Positions 9,744 to 19,636 are shown, numbered from the stretch's first letter. The stretch is DNA of 64,000 nt from Mongoliimonas terrestris (GCF_001927285.1 NZ_MSIG01000004.1:124001-188000); one strand, 5' to 3'. Program-made: numbers and translations. Notes: a model not told the origin generated them from the letters alone.

Positions 9744-9768
9744 AGCCCTGCCGCGAGGCGGGGCTTTT
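9744..9768 (+). terminator. Intrinsic terminator after gap
   Basis: Stem AGCCCTGCC/GGCGGGGCT (one G-T type mismatch) with GCGA loop, followed by a TTTT run, 10 bp after the gap stop codon. Confidence 0.85.
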
Positions 9769-9833
9769 CGCTTGTGGTGGGCGGTAGGGCGCGGGCGACG
9801 GGTGTCGGCGGCTGAACGTCCGGCGTTGGCGGT

Positions 9834-9984
9834 TCTCCCCCTCTCCCCAACCCTCCCCCTCCAGGGGGGAGGGGGTGCGGGGGTGGTTCGGGGATTGTCC
9901 TGGTACCGGTTCGGCTCAACGGCTCGCCCTCAATCTCGACGCGCCCCCTCTCCCCTTGAGGGAGAGGGTTGGGGTGAGGGGTGA
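9834..9984. repeat. Family C repeat (ctctccccaaccctcc type)
   Basis: Left part cccctctccccaaccctccc and right part gagggagagggttggggtga are inverted relatives, with an inner cccctcc/ggggagg hairpin near 9854-9875. It fills the 382-bp gap between gap and pgk together with the terminator. This kind of C/T-rich palindromic repeat is common in alphaproteobacterial intergenic DNA. Only one copy is seen here. Confidence 0.7.
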
Positions 9985-10115
9985 ACCACGGCCCCAGGTG
10001 ATTGGCCCTTGCTCAACGGCCCCGGGCCACCGCCCTCGGTAAGCGCGTCTCCCCGACCACAGCCCACCCGCATGACGATCCCGCTCTGACACTTGTTCCC
10101 GGAGGCTCTCCCCCC

Positions 10116-11312
10116 ATGTCCGCCTTCAAGACCCTCGACGACGGCGATTTCGCCGGCAAGCGCGTGCTCGTTCGCGTGGACCTCAACGTGCCGATGGAAA
10201 ACGGCGTCGTCACCGACACGACCCGCATCGACCGCATCGTGCCGACCATCCGCGACCTCTCCGACAGGGGCGCCAAGGTGATCCTGCTCGCCCACTTCGG
10301 CCGGCCGAAGGGCGAGCGCAAGGCGGAGGACAGCCTGAAGCCGGTGGTGGCGCCGCTCGCCCACGCGGTGGGCCGGCCGGTCGCCTTCGCGGACGACTGC
10401 GTGGGCGAGACCGCCGCCGCCGCCGTCGCCATGCTGGCGGACGGCGAGATCCTGCTCCTGGAGAATACCCGCTACCACAAGGGCGAGGAGAAGAACGACG
10501 CGGGCCTCGTCGCCGAGATGGCCAAGCTCGGCGACGCCTATGTGAACGACGCCTTCTCGGCGGCCCACCGGGCGCACGCCTCCACCGAGGGCCTCGCCCA
10601 CGCGCTGCCGGCCTATGCGGGCCGCACCATGGAGGCGGAGCTGACCGCGCTGCAGAAGGCCCTCGGCACGCCGAAGCGGCCGGTGCTGGCGGTGGTCGGC
10701 GGCGCCAAGGTGTCGACCAAGATCGACCTTCTGGAGAACCTCGTCGCCAAGGTGGACATCCTCGTCATCGGCGGCGGCATGGCCAACACCTTCCTCGCCG
10801 CGCAAGGGGTGAACGTCGGCAAGTCGCTCTGCGAGCACGACCTCGCCGAGACGGCGCGGCGCATCCTCGACAAGGCCAAGGCGGACGGCAAGGAGATCGT
10901 GCTGCCGGTGGACGCGGTGATCGCCCGCGAGTTCAAGGCGAACGCCGCCAACGAGACGGTGCCGGTGGACCAGGTGCCGGCGGACGCCATGATCCTCGAC
11001 GCCGGCCCGGCCTCCGTCGCCGTGGTGGCGGAGAAGATCGACGCCGCCGCGACGCTGCTCTGGAACGGCCCGCTCGGCGCCTTCGAGATCGCCCCCTTCG
11101 ACGCGGCGACGGTCGCGGCGGCCCGCCACGCGGCGGCCCGCACGAAGGCCGGGAAGCTGCTCTCGGTGGCAGGCGGCGGCGACACGGTCGCGGCCCTCAA
11201 CCACGCGGGCGCGGCGGACGACTTCACCTACGTGTCGACGGCGGGTGGTGCTTTCCTGGAGTGGCTGGAGGGCAAGGACCTGCCGGGCGTGAAGGCGCTG
11301 ATGGAGGGGTGA
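10116..11312 (+). CDS. pgk: Phosphoglycerate kinase
   Basis: Protein of 398 aa transferring phosphate from 1,3-bisphosphoglycerate to ADP. N-terminal substrate motif [19 protein letters not shown]; central [17 protein letters not shown]; nucleotide site [13 protein letters not shown] near the C-terminus. The ATG at 10116 follows GGAGG by 10 bases and matches the family start [11 protein letters not shown]. Third gene of tkt-gap-pgk. No aldolase gene follows, unlike in some rhizobia. Confidence 0.97.
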   Translation: MSAFKTLDDGDFAGKRVLVRVDLNVPMENGVVTDTTRIDRIVPTIRDLSDRGAKVILLAHFGRPKGERKAEDSLKPVVAPLAHAVGRPVAFADDCVGETAAAAVAMLADGEILLLENTRYHKGEEKNDAGLVAEMAKLGDAYVNDAFSAAHRAHASTEGLAHALPAYAGRTMEAELTALQKALGTPKRPVLAVVGGAKVSTKIDLLENLVAKVDILVIGGGMANTFLAAQGVNVGKSLCEHDLAETARRILDKAKADGKEIVLPVDAVIAREFKANAANETVPVDQVPADAMILDAGPASVAVVAEKIDAAATLLWNGPLGAFEIAPFDAATVAAARHAAARTKAGKLLSVAGGGDTVAALNHAGAADDFTYVSTAGGAFLEWLEGKDLPGVKALMEG

Positions 11313-11375
11313 GGGGAAGGGGGGTGGGGTGGTTGGCGGGGTGGCTTGCACGCGGGGCCAACCCCCTGCCACGCC

Positions 11376-11475
11376 GTCATCCCGGCGAAAGCCGGGATCC
11401 AGCCGACCGGGTAATCGCACGGACGGTGCGGATGGGGCCGCCGACGGTTGGGCCCCGGCTTTCGCCGGGGTGACG
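11376..11475. repeat. Family A repeat, copy 3
   Basis: gtcatcccggcgaaagccgg plus gatccagccgac on the left; cggttgggccccgg plus ctttcgccggggtgacga on the right. With two family B copies it fills the 521-bp space between pgk and crtZ; nothing else is seen there. Confidence 0.85.
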
Positions 11476-11549
11476 ATCTGGCCCCGACGGTGGCGGCGGG
11501 GTGGAGAGGGTTCGCTCGCCGCCCGTCATTGGCCCTCGCCCGCCACGCT

Positions 11550-11634
11550 CGTCATGGTCCGGTTCTGCCGGACCATCTACGCGTTTGCGACGTTAGGGAA
11601 TGCGTGGATGGTCCGCCTTCGCGGACCATGACGA
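11550..11634. repeat. Family B palindromic repeat, copy 1
   Basis: Left end cgtcatggtccggttctgcc-ggaccatctacgc; right end gcgtggatggtccgccttcg-cggaccatgacga. The ends are inverted copies of each other and each contains a ggtccg/cggacc hairpin. About 20 bp of variable core separate them. Confidence 0.8.
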
Positions 11635-11690
11635 TGGGGGTGGGGTGGGTGAAGGGTGGAGGGCGCTTATGCGCCGTTCGCCCACCGCGC

Positions 11691-11776
11691 TCGTCATGGT
11701 CCCGTTCGGCCGGACCATCCACGCATTGTCGACGGCACGAAATGCGTGGCGGGTCCGCCCGCGCGGACCATGACGA
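11691..11776. repeat. Family B palindromic repeat, copy 2
   Basis: cgtcatggtcccgttcggcc...ggaccatccacgc and aatgcgtggcgggtccgccc...cggaccatgacga, inverted ends around a variable core, same orientation and about 140 bp after copy 1. Confidence 0.8.
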
Positions 11777-11833
11777 TGGGGAGCGTCGGGATGCGGCCCT
11801 AGCGCCTCCCCTGACGAACGGTCCCCCAACCCC

Positions 11834-12337
11834 TCAGCCAGGGTCGTCTCCGAGGACGCGGCGGACCTTGCCGCCGTGGCGGGTGCGGAGGTCGTCGCGG
11901 AGGCGGCGGAGGGGTGGGGCGTAGAGGAAGCCGAAGGAGACGCAGCCTTCGCGGCCTTCCACGGCATGGTGCAGGCGGTGGGCCTGGACGAGGCGCTTCA
12001 GGTAGGGGTTCTTCGGCTGGTGGCGGAACGGCCAGCGCTGGTGCACCAGGCCGTCGTGGACGAAGAAGTAGAGAAGGCCGTAGACGGTGATGCCAACGGC
12101 GACCCAGAAGAGGGGCGGCCACCAGGCCGAGCCGACGGCGAAGAGGGCCACAGGGACGAGGGCGAAGATCACCGCGTAGAGGTCGTTCTTCTCGAACGCC
12201 CCGTCGTGCGGCTCGTGGTGGGAGCGGTGCCAGCCCCAACCCCAGCCGTGCATGATGTAGCGGTGCGAGGCCCAGGCCACCGCCTCCATCACCACCACGG
12301 TGGCGACCACGATCAACAGCGCAACGACAACCGACAC
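11834..12337 (-). CDS. crtZ: Beta-carotene hydroxylase
   Basis: Non-haem di-iron membrane hydroxylase of 167 aa converting beta-carotene via cryptoxanthin to zeaxanthin. The histidine clusters of the family are present: HRYIMHG, HRSHHEPHDG, HDGLVHQRWPF and HRLHHA. Two hydrophobic regions flank them. The start is the GTG at 12337, with AAAGGA about 11 bases upstream; a longer frame upstream is basic, low-complexity and lacks family similarity. It lies downstream of crtE on the same strand, 240 bp apart. Confidence 0.95.
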   Translation of the reverse strand: MSVVVALLIVVATVVVMEAVAWASHRYIMHGWGWGWHRSHHEPHDGAFEKNDLYAVIFALVPVALFAVGSAWWPPLFWVAVGITVYGLLYFFVHDGLVHQRWPFRHQPKNPYLKRLVQAHRLHHAVEGREGCVSFGFLYAPPLRRLRDDLRTRHGGKVRRVLGDDPG

Positions 12338-12577
12338 GGGTTCAAGGTCCTTTCGTTCGAGCCGGTGATCGGCCGGCGGAGCGCCGTCGATCGACCCGGA
12401 AGGGAGGGATCGGCCGGCGCGGGTCGGTGGATCCGCGCGCCGGGCCTGGATCGGCCCGTGCGCCGCAGGACAACGGACGATCCCGAGCCGGGGAAGGCTC
12501 ATGCGGCGCCGGTGATCGGCCTGCGCCGAACCGGATCCGGACGTCGTCGCATCGACCTCCGGGCGCACCCCCGTGCT

Positions 12578-13549
12578 TCACCCGGCGCGGGCTTCGCCGA
12601 CCCGTTCGCGGCGGGCCTCGATGGCTTCGCCGAACACCCAGCGGACCAGGTGGCCGAGGCGGCCGGCGCCGCGGGGCTGGTCCTTCAGGGCGCCGATCGC
12701 CTTGGATACATGGTGCGCGAGGCGGCGGCGTCCACCGTCGACGCCGACGAGGGCGATCATGGTGGCCTTGTCCCGGTCCTGGTCCACGTCCTTGCCGAGG
12801 AGGCTCGCGTCGCCGGTGTTGTCCAGGATGTCGTCGAGGATCTGGAAGGCCTGGCCGAGTTCGCGGGCGAACTCGCGCAAGCGCCGGCGGCAGCTGTCGT
12901 CGGAACAGCTGATCACGCAGACGCTGTCGATGGCCGCGGTGAAGAGCGAGCCGGTCTTGCGGTCGTTGGCGATGGCGACATCGGCGGGCGTCCGGTCGCG
13001 GCCGCTGCGAAGGTCCGCGTACTGGCCGCCGACGAGGCCGTTGACGCCGACGGTGTCGGACAGGATGGCGACGAGGCGCGCGCGCTGGTCGCCGGTGACC
13101 CGCGGCACCGCCGTCATGGTGCCGAAAGCCTGGGCGAGCAGGCCGATGGAGGCCAGGATGGCGATGTCCTCGCCGAAGCGCACGTGCACCGCCGGCTGGC
13201 CGCGCCGGAGGGCGGCGTCGTCCATGGACGGCAGGTCGTCCAGAATGAGCGAGGCGGTGTGGACCATCTCCAGGGCGCAGCCGGCATCGAGCACGGCCGC
13301 CTCGTCGGCGCCGAGATCGCGGGCGGCGAGCAGCGCCATCATGGGACGGAGCCGCTTGCCCGGCGACAGGAGCGCGGTCCGCATGGCCTCGCGCACCAGG
13401 TCGCCGGTGCCGACCGGGCCGATCAGCCGGGCGAGCCGGGCGTCGATCATCCGGCGGAAGGCGCGGGTCTCCAGGTCGAACCCGTCGGCGGCGGCGGCCG
13501 GGGCGTCTTCCGGTTGCGGGACGAAAGCGGACGCGGGCTCGCTGATCAT
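12578..13549 (-). CDS. crtE: Geranylgeranyl diphosphate synthase
   Basis: Polyprenyl synthetase of 323 aa making C20 GGPP, the precursor of phytoene. First aspartate-rich motif DDLPSMD at residues 104-110 and second DDILD at 239-243; GKRLRPM substrate site at about 65-70. The start MISEP is chosen because AAGGTGA lies just before it; MKVTVP six codons earlier is an alternative without a ribosome site. Divergent from idi with about 136 bp between, so the pair supplies and elongates C5 units for the crt genes. A short-chain farnesyl synthase role is less likely in this context. Confidence 0.93.
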   Translation of the reverse strand: MISEPASAFVPQPEDAPAAAADGFDLETRAFRRMIDARLARLIGPVGTGDLVREAMRTALLSPGKRLRPMMALLAARDLGADEAAVLDAGCALEMVHTASLILDDLPSMDDAALRRGQPAVHVRFGEDIAILASIGLLAQAFGTMTAVPRVTGDQRARLVAILSDTVGVNGLVGGQYADLRSGRDRTPADVAIANDRKTGSLFTAAIDSVCVISCSDDSCRRRLREFARELGQAFQILDDILDNTGDASLLGKDVDQDRDKATMIALVGVDGGRRRLAHHVSKAIGALKDQPRGAGRLGHLVRWVFGEAIEARRERVGEARAG

Positions 13550-13609
13550 CGGGACTGTCACCTTCATGGCGGCGGCGCCGACCGCGACATGGCCCGGCGG
13601 CGCCCTATG

Positions 13610-13634
13610 TGAACCCTGGCGGCGCGGCGGCGTT
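13610..13634 (+). promoter_or_regulatory. Imperfect EcfG-like promoter before idi
   Basis: TGAAC at 13610-13614, 16-bp spacer, CGTT at 13631-13634, about 50 bp before the idi start. One mismatch to the GGAAC-N16-18-CGTT consensus of the alphaproteobacterial general stress sigma factor. Suggestive only. Confidence 0.35.
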
Positions 13635-13685
13635 GTCACCAGTGCGAAGCCGAACCTTGAGTTCGAGAAGGAACGCGGGGAGTTG

Positions 13686-14819
13686 ATGATGGTTGCGTCC
13701 GGACTGCCCGACCAGCGCCTTCCCGACAGGCCAGCCGAGGCGGGCCGCACCGGCCCGCTGGAAGCCCGCAAGGACGACCACCTGGACATCGTGCTCGGCG
13801 GTCTCGCCGCCCCGCGCGGCGTGGAGACCGGGTTCGACGCGATCCGCTTCGCCCACGCGGCGGCGCCGGAGCTTCACCTCGACGCGGTGGATCTTTCGCG
13901 TGATTTCCTCGGCCGGCGGCTCCGCGCGCCGCTGCTCATCAGCTCCATGACGGGCGGGCCGCTGCGCGCCGCGGCCATCAACCGCCATTTGGCGGAAGCC
14001 GCCCAGCATCTGGGCATCGCCCTCGCGGTCGGGTCGCAGCGGGTGGCCCTGGAGAGCGAGGCGGCCACCGGCCTCACCCGGGCGCTGCGGCGGCTGGCGC
14101 CGGACGTGCCGCTGCTGGCCAATCTCGGCGCCGCGCAACTCGTCGGCGGCTATGGCCCGGACGAGGCGCGGCGGGCCGTGGACATGATCGAGGCGGACGC
14201 GCTCATCATCCATTTCAACCCGCTGCAGGAGGCGCTGCAGCCGGAGGGCGACCGGGACTGGCGCGGGGTGCTCCATGCCGTCGCGGCACTCGCCCGGGCG
14301 CTTCCGGTGCCGCTGGTCGCCAAGGAGGTGGGCGGCGGCATCTCGGGGGCGCTCGCCCGCCGGCTGGTGGACGCGGGCGTCCCGGTGATCGACGTGGCCG
14401 GGGCCGGGGGCACCAGCTGGGCCGCCGTGGAGGCGGAGCGGGCCGTGTCGCCGGCGGACCGGGCGGTCGCGCTCGCCTTCGCCGGGTGGGGCATTCCGAC
14501 CGCCCGCGCCATCGCGGACGTGCGGGCCGCCTGCCCGACGGCAGTGGTGATCGGCTCCGGCGGGGTGCGCGACGGGGTGGACGCCGCCAAGGCGATCCGG
14601 CTCGGCGCCGACCTGGTGGGGCAGGCCGCGGGGGTGCTGCGCGAGGCGACCGTCTCCACCGAGGCGGTGATCGACCACATGACGGTGATGATCCGCCAGC
14701 TGGCGGTCGCGTGCTTCTGCACCGGTTCGGCGGACCTCGCCGCGCTCGCCAAGGCGCCGCTGCTGGAGCCGGGACCGGCCGCCGGGAGCGCTTCGGGGCA
14801 AACGGGCGATGCCCGGTGA
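13686..14819 (+). CDS. idi: Isopentenyl-diphosphate delta-isomerase, type 2 (FMN-dependent)
   Basis: FMN/NADPH-dependent enzyme (fni family) of 377 aa interconverting IPP and DMAPP, unrelated to the Nudix type 1 isomerase. Family marks: the [11 protein letters not shown]-terminus, [44 protein letters not shown] and [11 protein letters not shown], then glycine-rich phosphate-binding motifs ([23 protein letters not shown]). GGGGAG precedes the ATG at 13686. The gene is divergent from crtE. Type 2 idi beside crt genes is typical of zeaxanthin-producing bacteria. Confidence 0.96.
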   Translation: MMVASGLPDQRLPDRPAEAGRTGPLEARKDDHLDIVLGGLAAPRGVETGFDAIRFAHAAAPELHLDAVDLSRDFLGRRLRAPLLISSMTGGPLRAAAINRHLAEAAQHLGIALAVGSQRVALESEAATGLTRALRRLAPDVPLLANLGAAQLVGGYGPDEARRAVDMIEADALIIHFNPLQEALQPEGDRDWRGVLHAVAALARALPVPLVAKEVGGGISGALARRLVDAGVPVIDVAGAGGTSWAAVEAERAVSPADRAVALAFAGWGIPTARAIADVRAACPTAVVIGSGGVRDGVDAAKAIRLGADLVGQAAGVLREATVSTEAVIDHMTVMIRQLAVACFCTGSADLAALAKAPLLEPGPAAGSASGQTGDAR

Positions 14820-14857
14820 AACCGGCGGCGCCCCTTCGGCATTACCGAAGCCCGGCA

Positions 14858-14938
14858 CCGCCGATCGGCGGTCTGGTCGAGCGGCCGCCGACCGGCGGCT
14901 TGGTCGAGCGGCCGCCGACCGGCGGCTGGGCCGAACCA
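14858..14938. repeat. Three 27-bp tandem repeats
   Basis: Three adjacent 27-bp units of the form ccgccgaccggcggcttggt-cgagcgg at 14858-14884, 14885-14911 and 14912-14938; the third diverges at its end. Each unit contains the small palindrome ccgccgaccggcgg. It lies between idi and the DUF2585 gene and may act as a weak idi terminator. Confidence 0.85.
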
Positions 14939-14970
14939 CCGGTGTTGCCGCATGACGGACGACCGCGCCC

Positions 14971-15558
14971 ATGTTCCTGCCCGCTGCCGTGAAACGTCTG
15001 CTGCCGGCCCGCCGCAAGCGCTCGCCGCCGCCGCTCTCCGCGGCTGGCTACGGGGCAGTCGCCGCCGTGCTCGTCGGCGGGCTCTTCCTGCTGCTCGTCG
15101 CCTATGGCCGGCCGTTGCTGCCGGAGACGGGCTTCGCCCTCTTCGGACCCTCGGCCGGGTCGTCCGGATCGAGCGCGCTGTTCGACTGGTACACGACGCT
15201 GCACGTGATCTACGGCATGGGCCTTCGCGTGCTCCTCTGGCGCACGTCCGCCCACTGGCCGAAGCCGTGGCTGGTGATCGTCGCCCTGGCGGCCGCGGTT
15301 CTCTGGGAGGCGGTGGAGAACATGCCGGCGATCGCCGCCGCCTTCACCCTCGACCAGGCGGCCGGCGATTATGGCGGCGACACCCTCCTCAACGCGTTCG
15401 GGGATGTGACCGCCGCGCTGGCGGGTTACGGCCTGGCGGCCCGGCTGCCCTTCGGCGCCACGCTGGCGGCGGCGGCGGTCGTCGAAGGGGTGATGATGGC
15501 GATCGGCTTCGACGGGCTCATCGGCGCCACCTGGAAGGTGCTCGCCGGCGCGGCCTGA
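14971..15558 (+). CDS. DUF2585 (UPF0314) membrane protein
   Basis: Integral membrane protein of 195 aa, matching the UPF0314/DUF2585 family found almost only in alphaproteobacteria. Basic N-terminus, then hydrophobic segments at about 25-45, 95-115 and in the C-terminal third. Family motifs FDWYTTLHVIYGMGLR and WEAVENMPAI...GDYGGDTLLNAFGDV are clear. Function unknown. The ribosome site at 14971 is weak, so a nearby alternative start is possible. Confidence 0.85.
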   Translation: MFLPAAVKRLLPARRKRSPPPLSAAGYGAVAAVLVGGLFLLLVAYGRPLLPETGFALFGPSAGSSGSSALFDWYTTLHVIYGMGLRVLLWRTSAHWPKPWLVIVALAAAVLWEAVENMPAIAAAFTLDQAAGDYGGDTLLNAFGDVTAALAGYGLAARLPFGATLAAAAVVEGVMMAIGFDGLIGATWKVLAGAA

Positions 15559-15644
15559 AACGGTGCGCGGAACGCAGCGTCGTATAGGCGATACTACGTA
15601 AGAGATCATGCTAGGGTGCGGTCGGATCCGGCGGGAGGGACGAC

Positions 15645-16658
15645 ATGGCGGCGGCGGTGGACGGAGGCGAGTCGGACTTCAGGATGCTGGCCGACGGCGC
15701 TCCGGTGATGATCTGGCGCTCCGACCTCGACATGGGATGCGACTATTTCAACGCGCCCTGGCTCGCCTTCACGGGCCGGCCGCTGGACCTGGAACTGGGG
15801 TTCGGCTGGGCGGAGGGCGTGCATCCGGACGACCACGCGCGCTGCGTGGAGATCTACACGCGGGCGTTCCAGGCCCGCGAGTCGTTCTCGATGGACTATC
15901 GCCTCCGCCGCCACGACGGAGAATACCGCTGGCTGAGGGACAACGGGCGGCCGTTCGACCGGAACGGGGCGTTCGCGGGCTATTTCGGATCGTGCATCGA
16001 CATCACCGACATGATCGTCGCTCTGTCGGAGACGGAGCGGCTGGCGACCGAGAAGGCCGCGCTCACCCGCGAGCTCCATCACCGGGTGCGCAACAACCTG
16101 CAGATGATCACCAGCCTGCTCGTGATGCAGGCGGACGCGGCCGCCGATCCGGTCGCCCGCACGGCGCTGCGCGACGCCGCCCAGCGGGTGCAGGCCATGG
16201 CGCTGATCCAGGCCATGCTGCACGAGGGCGACAGCTTCGCCGCCGTGAACCTCTCCGCCTACCTGCGGGCGCTGGTGGAGGCGGCGGGCGCGCTGCAGCC
16301 GGGCGGCGCGTCGTTCGACTATACGGACGCCTCGGTCGGCGGGCCGGTGCGCCTGACCCTCGACCGCAGCCTGTCGATCGGGCTCGCCCTCAACGAGGCG
16401 CTGATGAATTCCGCCCGGCACGCCTTCCCGGACGGCCGCAAGGGGCGCGTCAGCGTGCGTCTGGAAGCGGAGGCGGACGGCACGCTGGCGATCCGGGTGA
16501 CGGACGACGGCGTGGGGCTGCCGACGCCCGATCTCCTGCACCGGCCGCGGACGCTTGGCCTGCGCCTCCTCACCCGGCTCATCCGCCAGAGCGGCGGCAA
16601 CGTGGAGGCGCTGCCCTCCGACGTGGGCGCGGCGCTGCGCTTCCGCATGCAGACGTGA
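15645..16658 (+). CDS. PAS-domain sensor histidine kinase (HisKA_2 type)
   Basis: Kinase of 337 aa with no membrane segment. PAS fold at about 10-125 ending in the PAC-like GYFGSCIDITD; phosphoacceptor helix ELHHRVRNNLQMITSLL at about 143-160 (His of HHRVRNN); HATPase domain with LALNEALMNSARHAF and DDGVGLP. This HisKA_2 class is frequent in alphaproteobacteria and includes stress and light sensors. GGGAGGG precedes the ATG. No response regulator lies beside it, so it is an orphan kinase. The ligand is unknown. Confidence 0.93.
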   Translation: MAAAVDGGESDFRMLADGAPVMIWRSDLDMGCDYFNAPWLAFTGRPLDLELGFGWAEGVHPDDHARCVEIYTRAFQARESFSMDYRLRRHDGEYRWLRDNGRPFDRNGAFAGYFGSCIDITDMIVALSETERLATEKAALTRELHHRVRNNLQMITSLLVMQADAAADPVARTALRDAAQRVQAMALIQAMLHEGDSFAAVNLSAYLRALVEAAGALQPGGASFDYTDASVGGPVRLTLDRSLSIGLALNEALMNSARHAFPDGRKGRVSVRLEAEADGTLAIRVTDDGVGLPTPDLLHRPRTLGLRLLTRLIRQSGGNVEALPSDVGAALRFRMQT

Positions 16659-16659
16659 C

Positions 16660-16705
16660 AACCGGCTGATGAAGGTCGGCCTCCTCCGACCTTCATCAGC
16701 CGGTT
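16660..16705. terminator. Perfect 20-bp inverted repeat after the kinase gene
   Basis: Arms 16660-16679 and 16686-16705 (aaccggctgatgaaggtcgg and its exact complement) with a 6-base CCTCCT loop, starting 1 base after the kinase stop codon. No U-run follows. It probably ends or stabilises the kinase mRNA. Confidence 0.7.
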
Positions 16706-16730
16706 ATGGGCGGCAGCCCGAAACGCCAAC

Positions 16731-16751
16731 GGGCGGCCCGAGGGGCCGCCC
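16731..16751. terminator. GC-rich hairpin between convergent genes
   Basis: GGGCGGCCC-GAG-GGGCCGCCC, 9-bp perfect stem, 26 bp past the stop of the leftward outer-membrane protein gene. It is followed leftward by GTTGG rather than a long U-run. Probable terminator of that gene. Confidence 0.6.
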
Positions 16752-16776
16752 GCCGTTCGCTTGAACCGATCCGGTG

Positions 16777-17529
16777 TCAGAACAGGTTGTAGCGCAGGCC
16801 GACGCGCACTTCGTGCGCCTCGATGTCGTTGTATTCCAGCGGCGCCGTGAACGTCGGGATGGTGTCGCTCTTGGCGTCGCCGAGGTTCATGTAGCGGTAG
16901 TTGATGTCGAGGAGCAGGTTCTCGGTCATCTTGAACGAGGTGCCGGCCATCAGGGCCCAGGCGAAGTTCCAGGTGCCGTCGCCGTCGTATTCGGCGGTCG
17001 GCGCGCTGACGGTGCGCACGTTGGATGTGGTCAGGTAGCTGGCGCCGATGCCCGCGCCGACGTAGGGCGTGAAGCCGTACCAGGTTCCGATGTCCACGTA
17101 GGCGTTGATGAGGCCGCTCCAGGCGTCGATGTCCGCCGCCTCCTCGCTGAAGCCGGCGCCGCCGCCGACGCACGGGGCGCGGCAGTTCAGGTTGCCCTCG
17201 AAGGTGGACTTGAACTCGTAGTCGAGCGTGGCATCCATGCGCAGGTGGTTGTTGAACTGGTAGCCGACGCCGGCGCCGATGACCGCCGTGTCGTCCAGGG
17301 ACTCGCCCCAGAAGGGCTCGTAGCCGGTCTCGTCGAAGTCGGCGTTCGGGTCCGAGTAGGCCTTGTAGCCGATGTCGCCGCGCAGGTACCAGCCGCCGGC
17401 CGACGGCAGGGGCAGGGGCTCGGGCGTTTCGATGATGGGGTATTCCGGCATGTCGGCGGCCAGCACCGGCGACATCAGACCGGCCAGGGCCAACACGGAC
17501 CCGGATGCAACGAAGACGAGAAATTTCAT
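16777..17529 (-). CDS. Outer-membrane beta-barrel protein (Omp25/31-like)
   Basis: Protein of 250 aa with a clear signal peptide (MKFLVFVASGSVLALAGLMS then PVLA-AD, cleavage after about residue 24) and a C-terminal aromatic residue (GLRYNLF), typical for BAM-dependent outer-membrane insertion. Alternating hydrophobic strands with WYLRGDIGYKAY, VGAGVGYQF and PYVGAGIGASY match the opacity/Omp25 8-strand barrel family of Hyphomicrobiales. One pair of Cys lies in a loop (CRAPC). The upstream region 17530-17650 is AT-rich with TTAA-rich boxes and probably holds the promoter. Confidence 0.88.
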   Translation of the reverse strand: MKFLVFVASGSVLALAGLMSPVLAADMPEYPIIETPEPLPLPSAGGWYLRGDIGYKAYSDPNADFDETGYEPFWGESLDDTAVIGAGVGYQFNNHLRMDATLDYEFKSTFEGNLNCRAPCVGGGAGFSEEAADIDAWSGLINAYVDIGTWYGFTPYVGAGIGASYLTTSNVRTVSAPTAEYDGDGTWNFAWALMAGTSFKMTENLLLDINYRYMNLGDAKSDTIPTFTAPLEYNDIEAHEVRVGLRYNLF

Positions 17530-17684
17530 CGGATCGGTCCCTTCGCGACGCGCACCGGCCCCGGGGGGCCGCTCGTGAATTCATTCGTGATTCACCATGA
17601 TCGAAGAGGGTTAATGGCTGCTTAACCACATTCCTTAACCACGCCGGTTATGGTTGCCGATCGGTGAATGGACGTCGGAACACG

Positions 17685-17708
17685 AAAAAGCCCGCCGGTT
17701 GGCGGGCT
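17685..17708 (-). terminator. Intrinsic terminator downstream of glmM
   Basis: Leftward reading gives AGCCCGCC-AACC-GGCGGGCT followed by TTTTTCG. The 8-bp perfect stem lies about 120 bp past the glmM stop. Confidence 0.8.
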
Positions 17709-17827
17709 TGGCGACGTGCAGGATGCACCGAAGGCGGACGGGCGGCAGGCCGGATCCTGCCGCCGGCGCGGCGGCGCATGGGAGCCGCTTGAAGGTCGGA
17801 CCGGCCGGCGCCCGGTCGGGCTCGGTA

Positions 17828-19174
17828 TCAGGCGGCGGCCGAGGAGATGGCCTCGATAATGTCGTCGACCACGGCCGAGACGAGGCTCTCGTTGTCGCCC
17901 TCGCCCATCACCCGGATCAGGGGCTCGGTGCCGGAGGGGCGCACGACGACCCGGCCGCCGGAGCCGAGGCGATCGGTGCCGGACGCGATGGCGAGGCGGA
18001 CGGTGTCGCGTTCGAGCGGCTTGCCGCCGGCATGGCGGACGTTGCGCAGGATCTGCGGCACCGGGTCGAAGCGGTGGCAGATGTCGCTCATGGGGCGCTC
18101 GGAGCGCTTGACGACGGCCAGCACCTGGAGGGCCGCCACCAGGCCGTCGCCGGTGGTGGTGTAGTCGGACAGAACGATGTGGCCGGACTGCTCGCCGCCC
18201 ACGTTGTAGCCGCTCGCCCGCATGGCCTCCACCACGTAGCGGTCGCCCACCTTGGTGCGGACGAGGTCGAGGCCCTCGGCGGCGAGATAGCGTTCCAGCC
18301 CGAGGTTGGACATGATGGTGGCGACGATGCCGGGCTTGGCGAGCCGGCCGTCCTCCTTGAAGGAATGGGCCACCACGGCCATCAGCTGGTCGCCGTCGAC
18401 GATCTGGCCCTTCTCGTCGATGAGAATCACCCGGTCGGCGTCGCCGTCGAGGGCGATGCCGATGTCGGCGCGCACCTCGTGCACCTTGGCGACCACCGCG
18501 TCGAGGCTGGTGGAGCCGCATTCCTTGTTGATGTTGAAGCCGTTCGGCTCCACCCCGAGGGTGACCACGTCGGCGCCGAGTTCCCACAGCACCTCCGGGG
18601 CGACCCGGTAGGCGGCGCCGTTGGCGCAGTCGACCACCACGCGCAGGCCGTCGAGCGACAGGTGGCGCGGCAGGGTGCGCTTGGCGAACTCCACATAGCG
18701 GGCGCGGTCGCCGTCCACGCGCTTGGTGCGGCCGAGGTCCTGCGGGCCGGCGAGCCGCCCGGAGAGGTCGCCGTCGATCAGCGCCTCGATCTCCGTCTCC
18801 ACGTCGTCGGAAAGCTTGTAGCCGTCCGGCCCGAACAGCTTGATGCCGTTGTCCGCGAAGGCGTTGTGGGAGGCCGAGATCATCACCCCGAGGTCGGCGC
18901 GGAGCGACCGGGTCAGCATGGCGACCGCCGGGGTCGGAACCGGGCCGGTGAGGAAGACGTCCACGCCGACGGCGGTGAAGCCGGCGGTCAGCGCCGGCTC
19001 GATCATGTAGCCGGAAAGACGCGTGTCCTTGCCGATCACCACCCGGTGGCGGTGCTTGCCCCGCTTGAACGCAAGGCCGGCCGCCATGCCCACCTTGAGG
19101 GCGATGTCGGGCGTGATGGGGAAGCGGTTGGCGGTGCCGCGGATGCCATCGGTGCCGAAATAGGTGCGGGACAT
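17828..19174 (-). CDS. glmM: Phosphoglucosamine mutase
   Basis: Converts glucosamine-6-phosphate to glucosamine-1-phosphate for UDP-GlcNAc, peptidoglycan and LPS. Protein of 448 aa with start [13 protein letters not shown], the family N-terminus; the frame runs on upstream without similarity. Active-site serine in MISASHN (Ser102), metal loop DGDADR, sugar-binding GGEQSGHI and phosphate-binding [12 protein letters not shown] are all present. In many alphaproteobacteria glmM follows ftsH or folP; here it stands alone with a terminator behind it. Confidence 0.96.
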   Translation of the reverse strand: MSRTYFGTDGIRGTANRFPITPDIALKVGMAAGLAFKRGKHRHRVVIGKDTRLSGYMIEPALTAGFTAVGVDVFLTGPVPTPAVAMLTRSLRADLGVMISASHNAFADNGIKLFGPDGYKLSDDVETEIEALIDGDLSGRLAGPQDLGRTKRVDGDRARYVEFAKRTLPRHLSLDGLRVVVDCANGAAYRVAPEVLWELGADVVTLGVEPNGFNINKECGSTSLDAVVAKVHEVRADIGIALDGDADRVILIDEKGQIVDGDQLMAVVAHSFKEDGRLAKPGIVATIMSNLGLERYLAAEGLDLVRTKVGDRYVVEAMRASGYNVGGEQSGHIVLSDYTTTGDGLVAALQVLAVVKRSERPMSDICHRFDPVPQILRNVRHAGGKPLERDTVRLAIASGTDRLGSGGRVVVRPSGTEPLIRVMGEGDNESLVSAVVDDIIEAISSAAA

Positions 19175-19355
19175 GGGAAAAGCCGTACTCGTGAGAACAA
19201 TCGGGCGGAAGGGCCGAGCCTGTGCCTGCCCTCTCTTAATGCAAACCGTCCGCAAAATTGGTTCACAAATTATGAGCATCCGTAACGGTCAGCCGCAAGG
19301 CCCGGCCGTTCGGCGGGTGCAGGGAGGGGGCGTGCCGTTGGGGTGGCGCCCTCGA

Positions 19356-19458
19356 CGTCATCCCGGCGGAAGGCCGGGATCCAGCCGACGGCGTTGCGAG
19401 CCTCGCCCGTGAGGATGGACGACCGTCGGTTGGGCCCCGGCGTTCGCCGGGGTGACGA
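19356..19458. repeat. Family A repeat, copy 4
   Basis: gtcatcccggcggaaggccggg with gatccagccgac, then cggttgggccccgg with cgttcgccggggtgacga. It lies in the 547-bp gap upstream of glmM; apart from this and the next family B copy I see nothing in 19175-19721 beyond an AT-rich patch at 19240-19275 that likely carries the glmM promoter. Confidence 0.85.
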
Positions 19459-19540
19459 TCTTGGCTGGGCGAGCGGGACGACGACGAGCGGGAGCGCGTT
19501 CCTCGGGCGGGGTCGATGGTGTGGCCCGCAGCGCCATCCC

Positions 19541-19636
19541 CGTCATGGTCCGCGCAGGCGGACCAGCCACGCATCCGGTCGGGTGGCGAGGGAACGCCGG
19601 GAATGCGTGGGTGGTCCGCCTTCGCGGACCATGACG
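19541..19636. repeat. Family B repeat, copy 3
   Basis: cgtcatggtccgcgcaggcg-gaccagccacgc and gcgtgggtggtccgccttcg-cggaccatgacgg, inverted ends around a core of about 30 bp. Confidence 0.8.

Noticed and set aside
12338..12568. N-terminal extension of crtZ to an ATG at 12568
   Set aside because: The extra 77 residues are basic and low-complexity; a GTG with a good ribosome site fits the family start.
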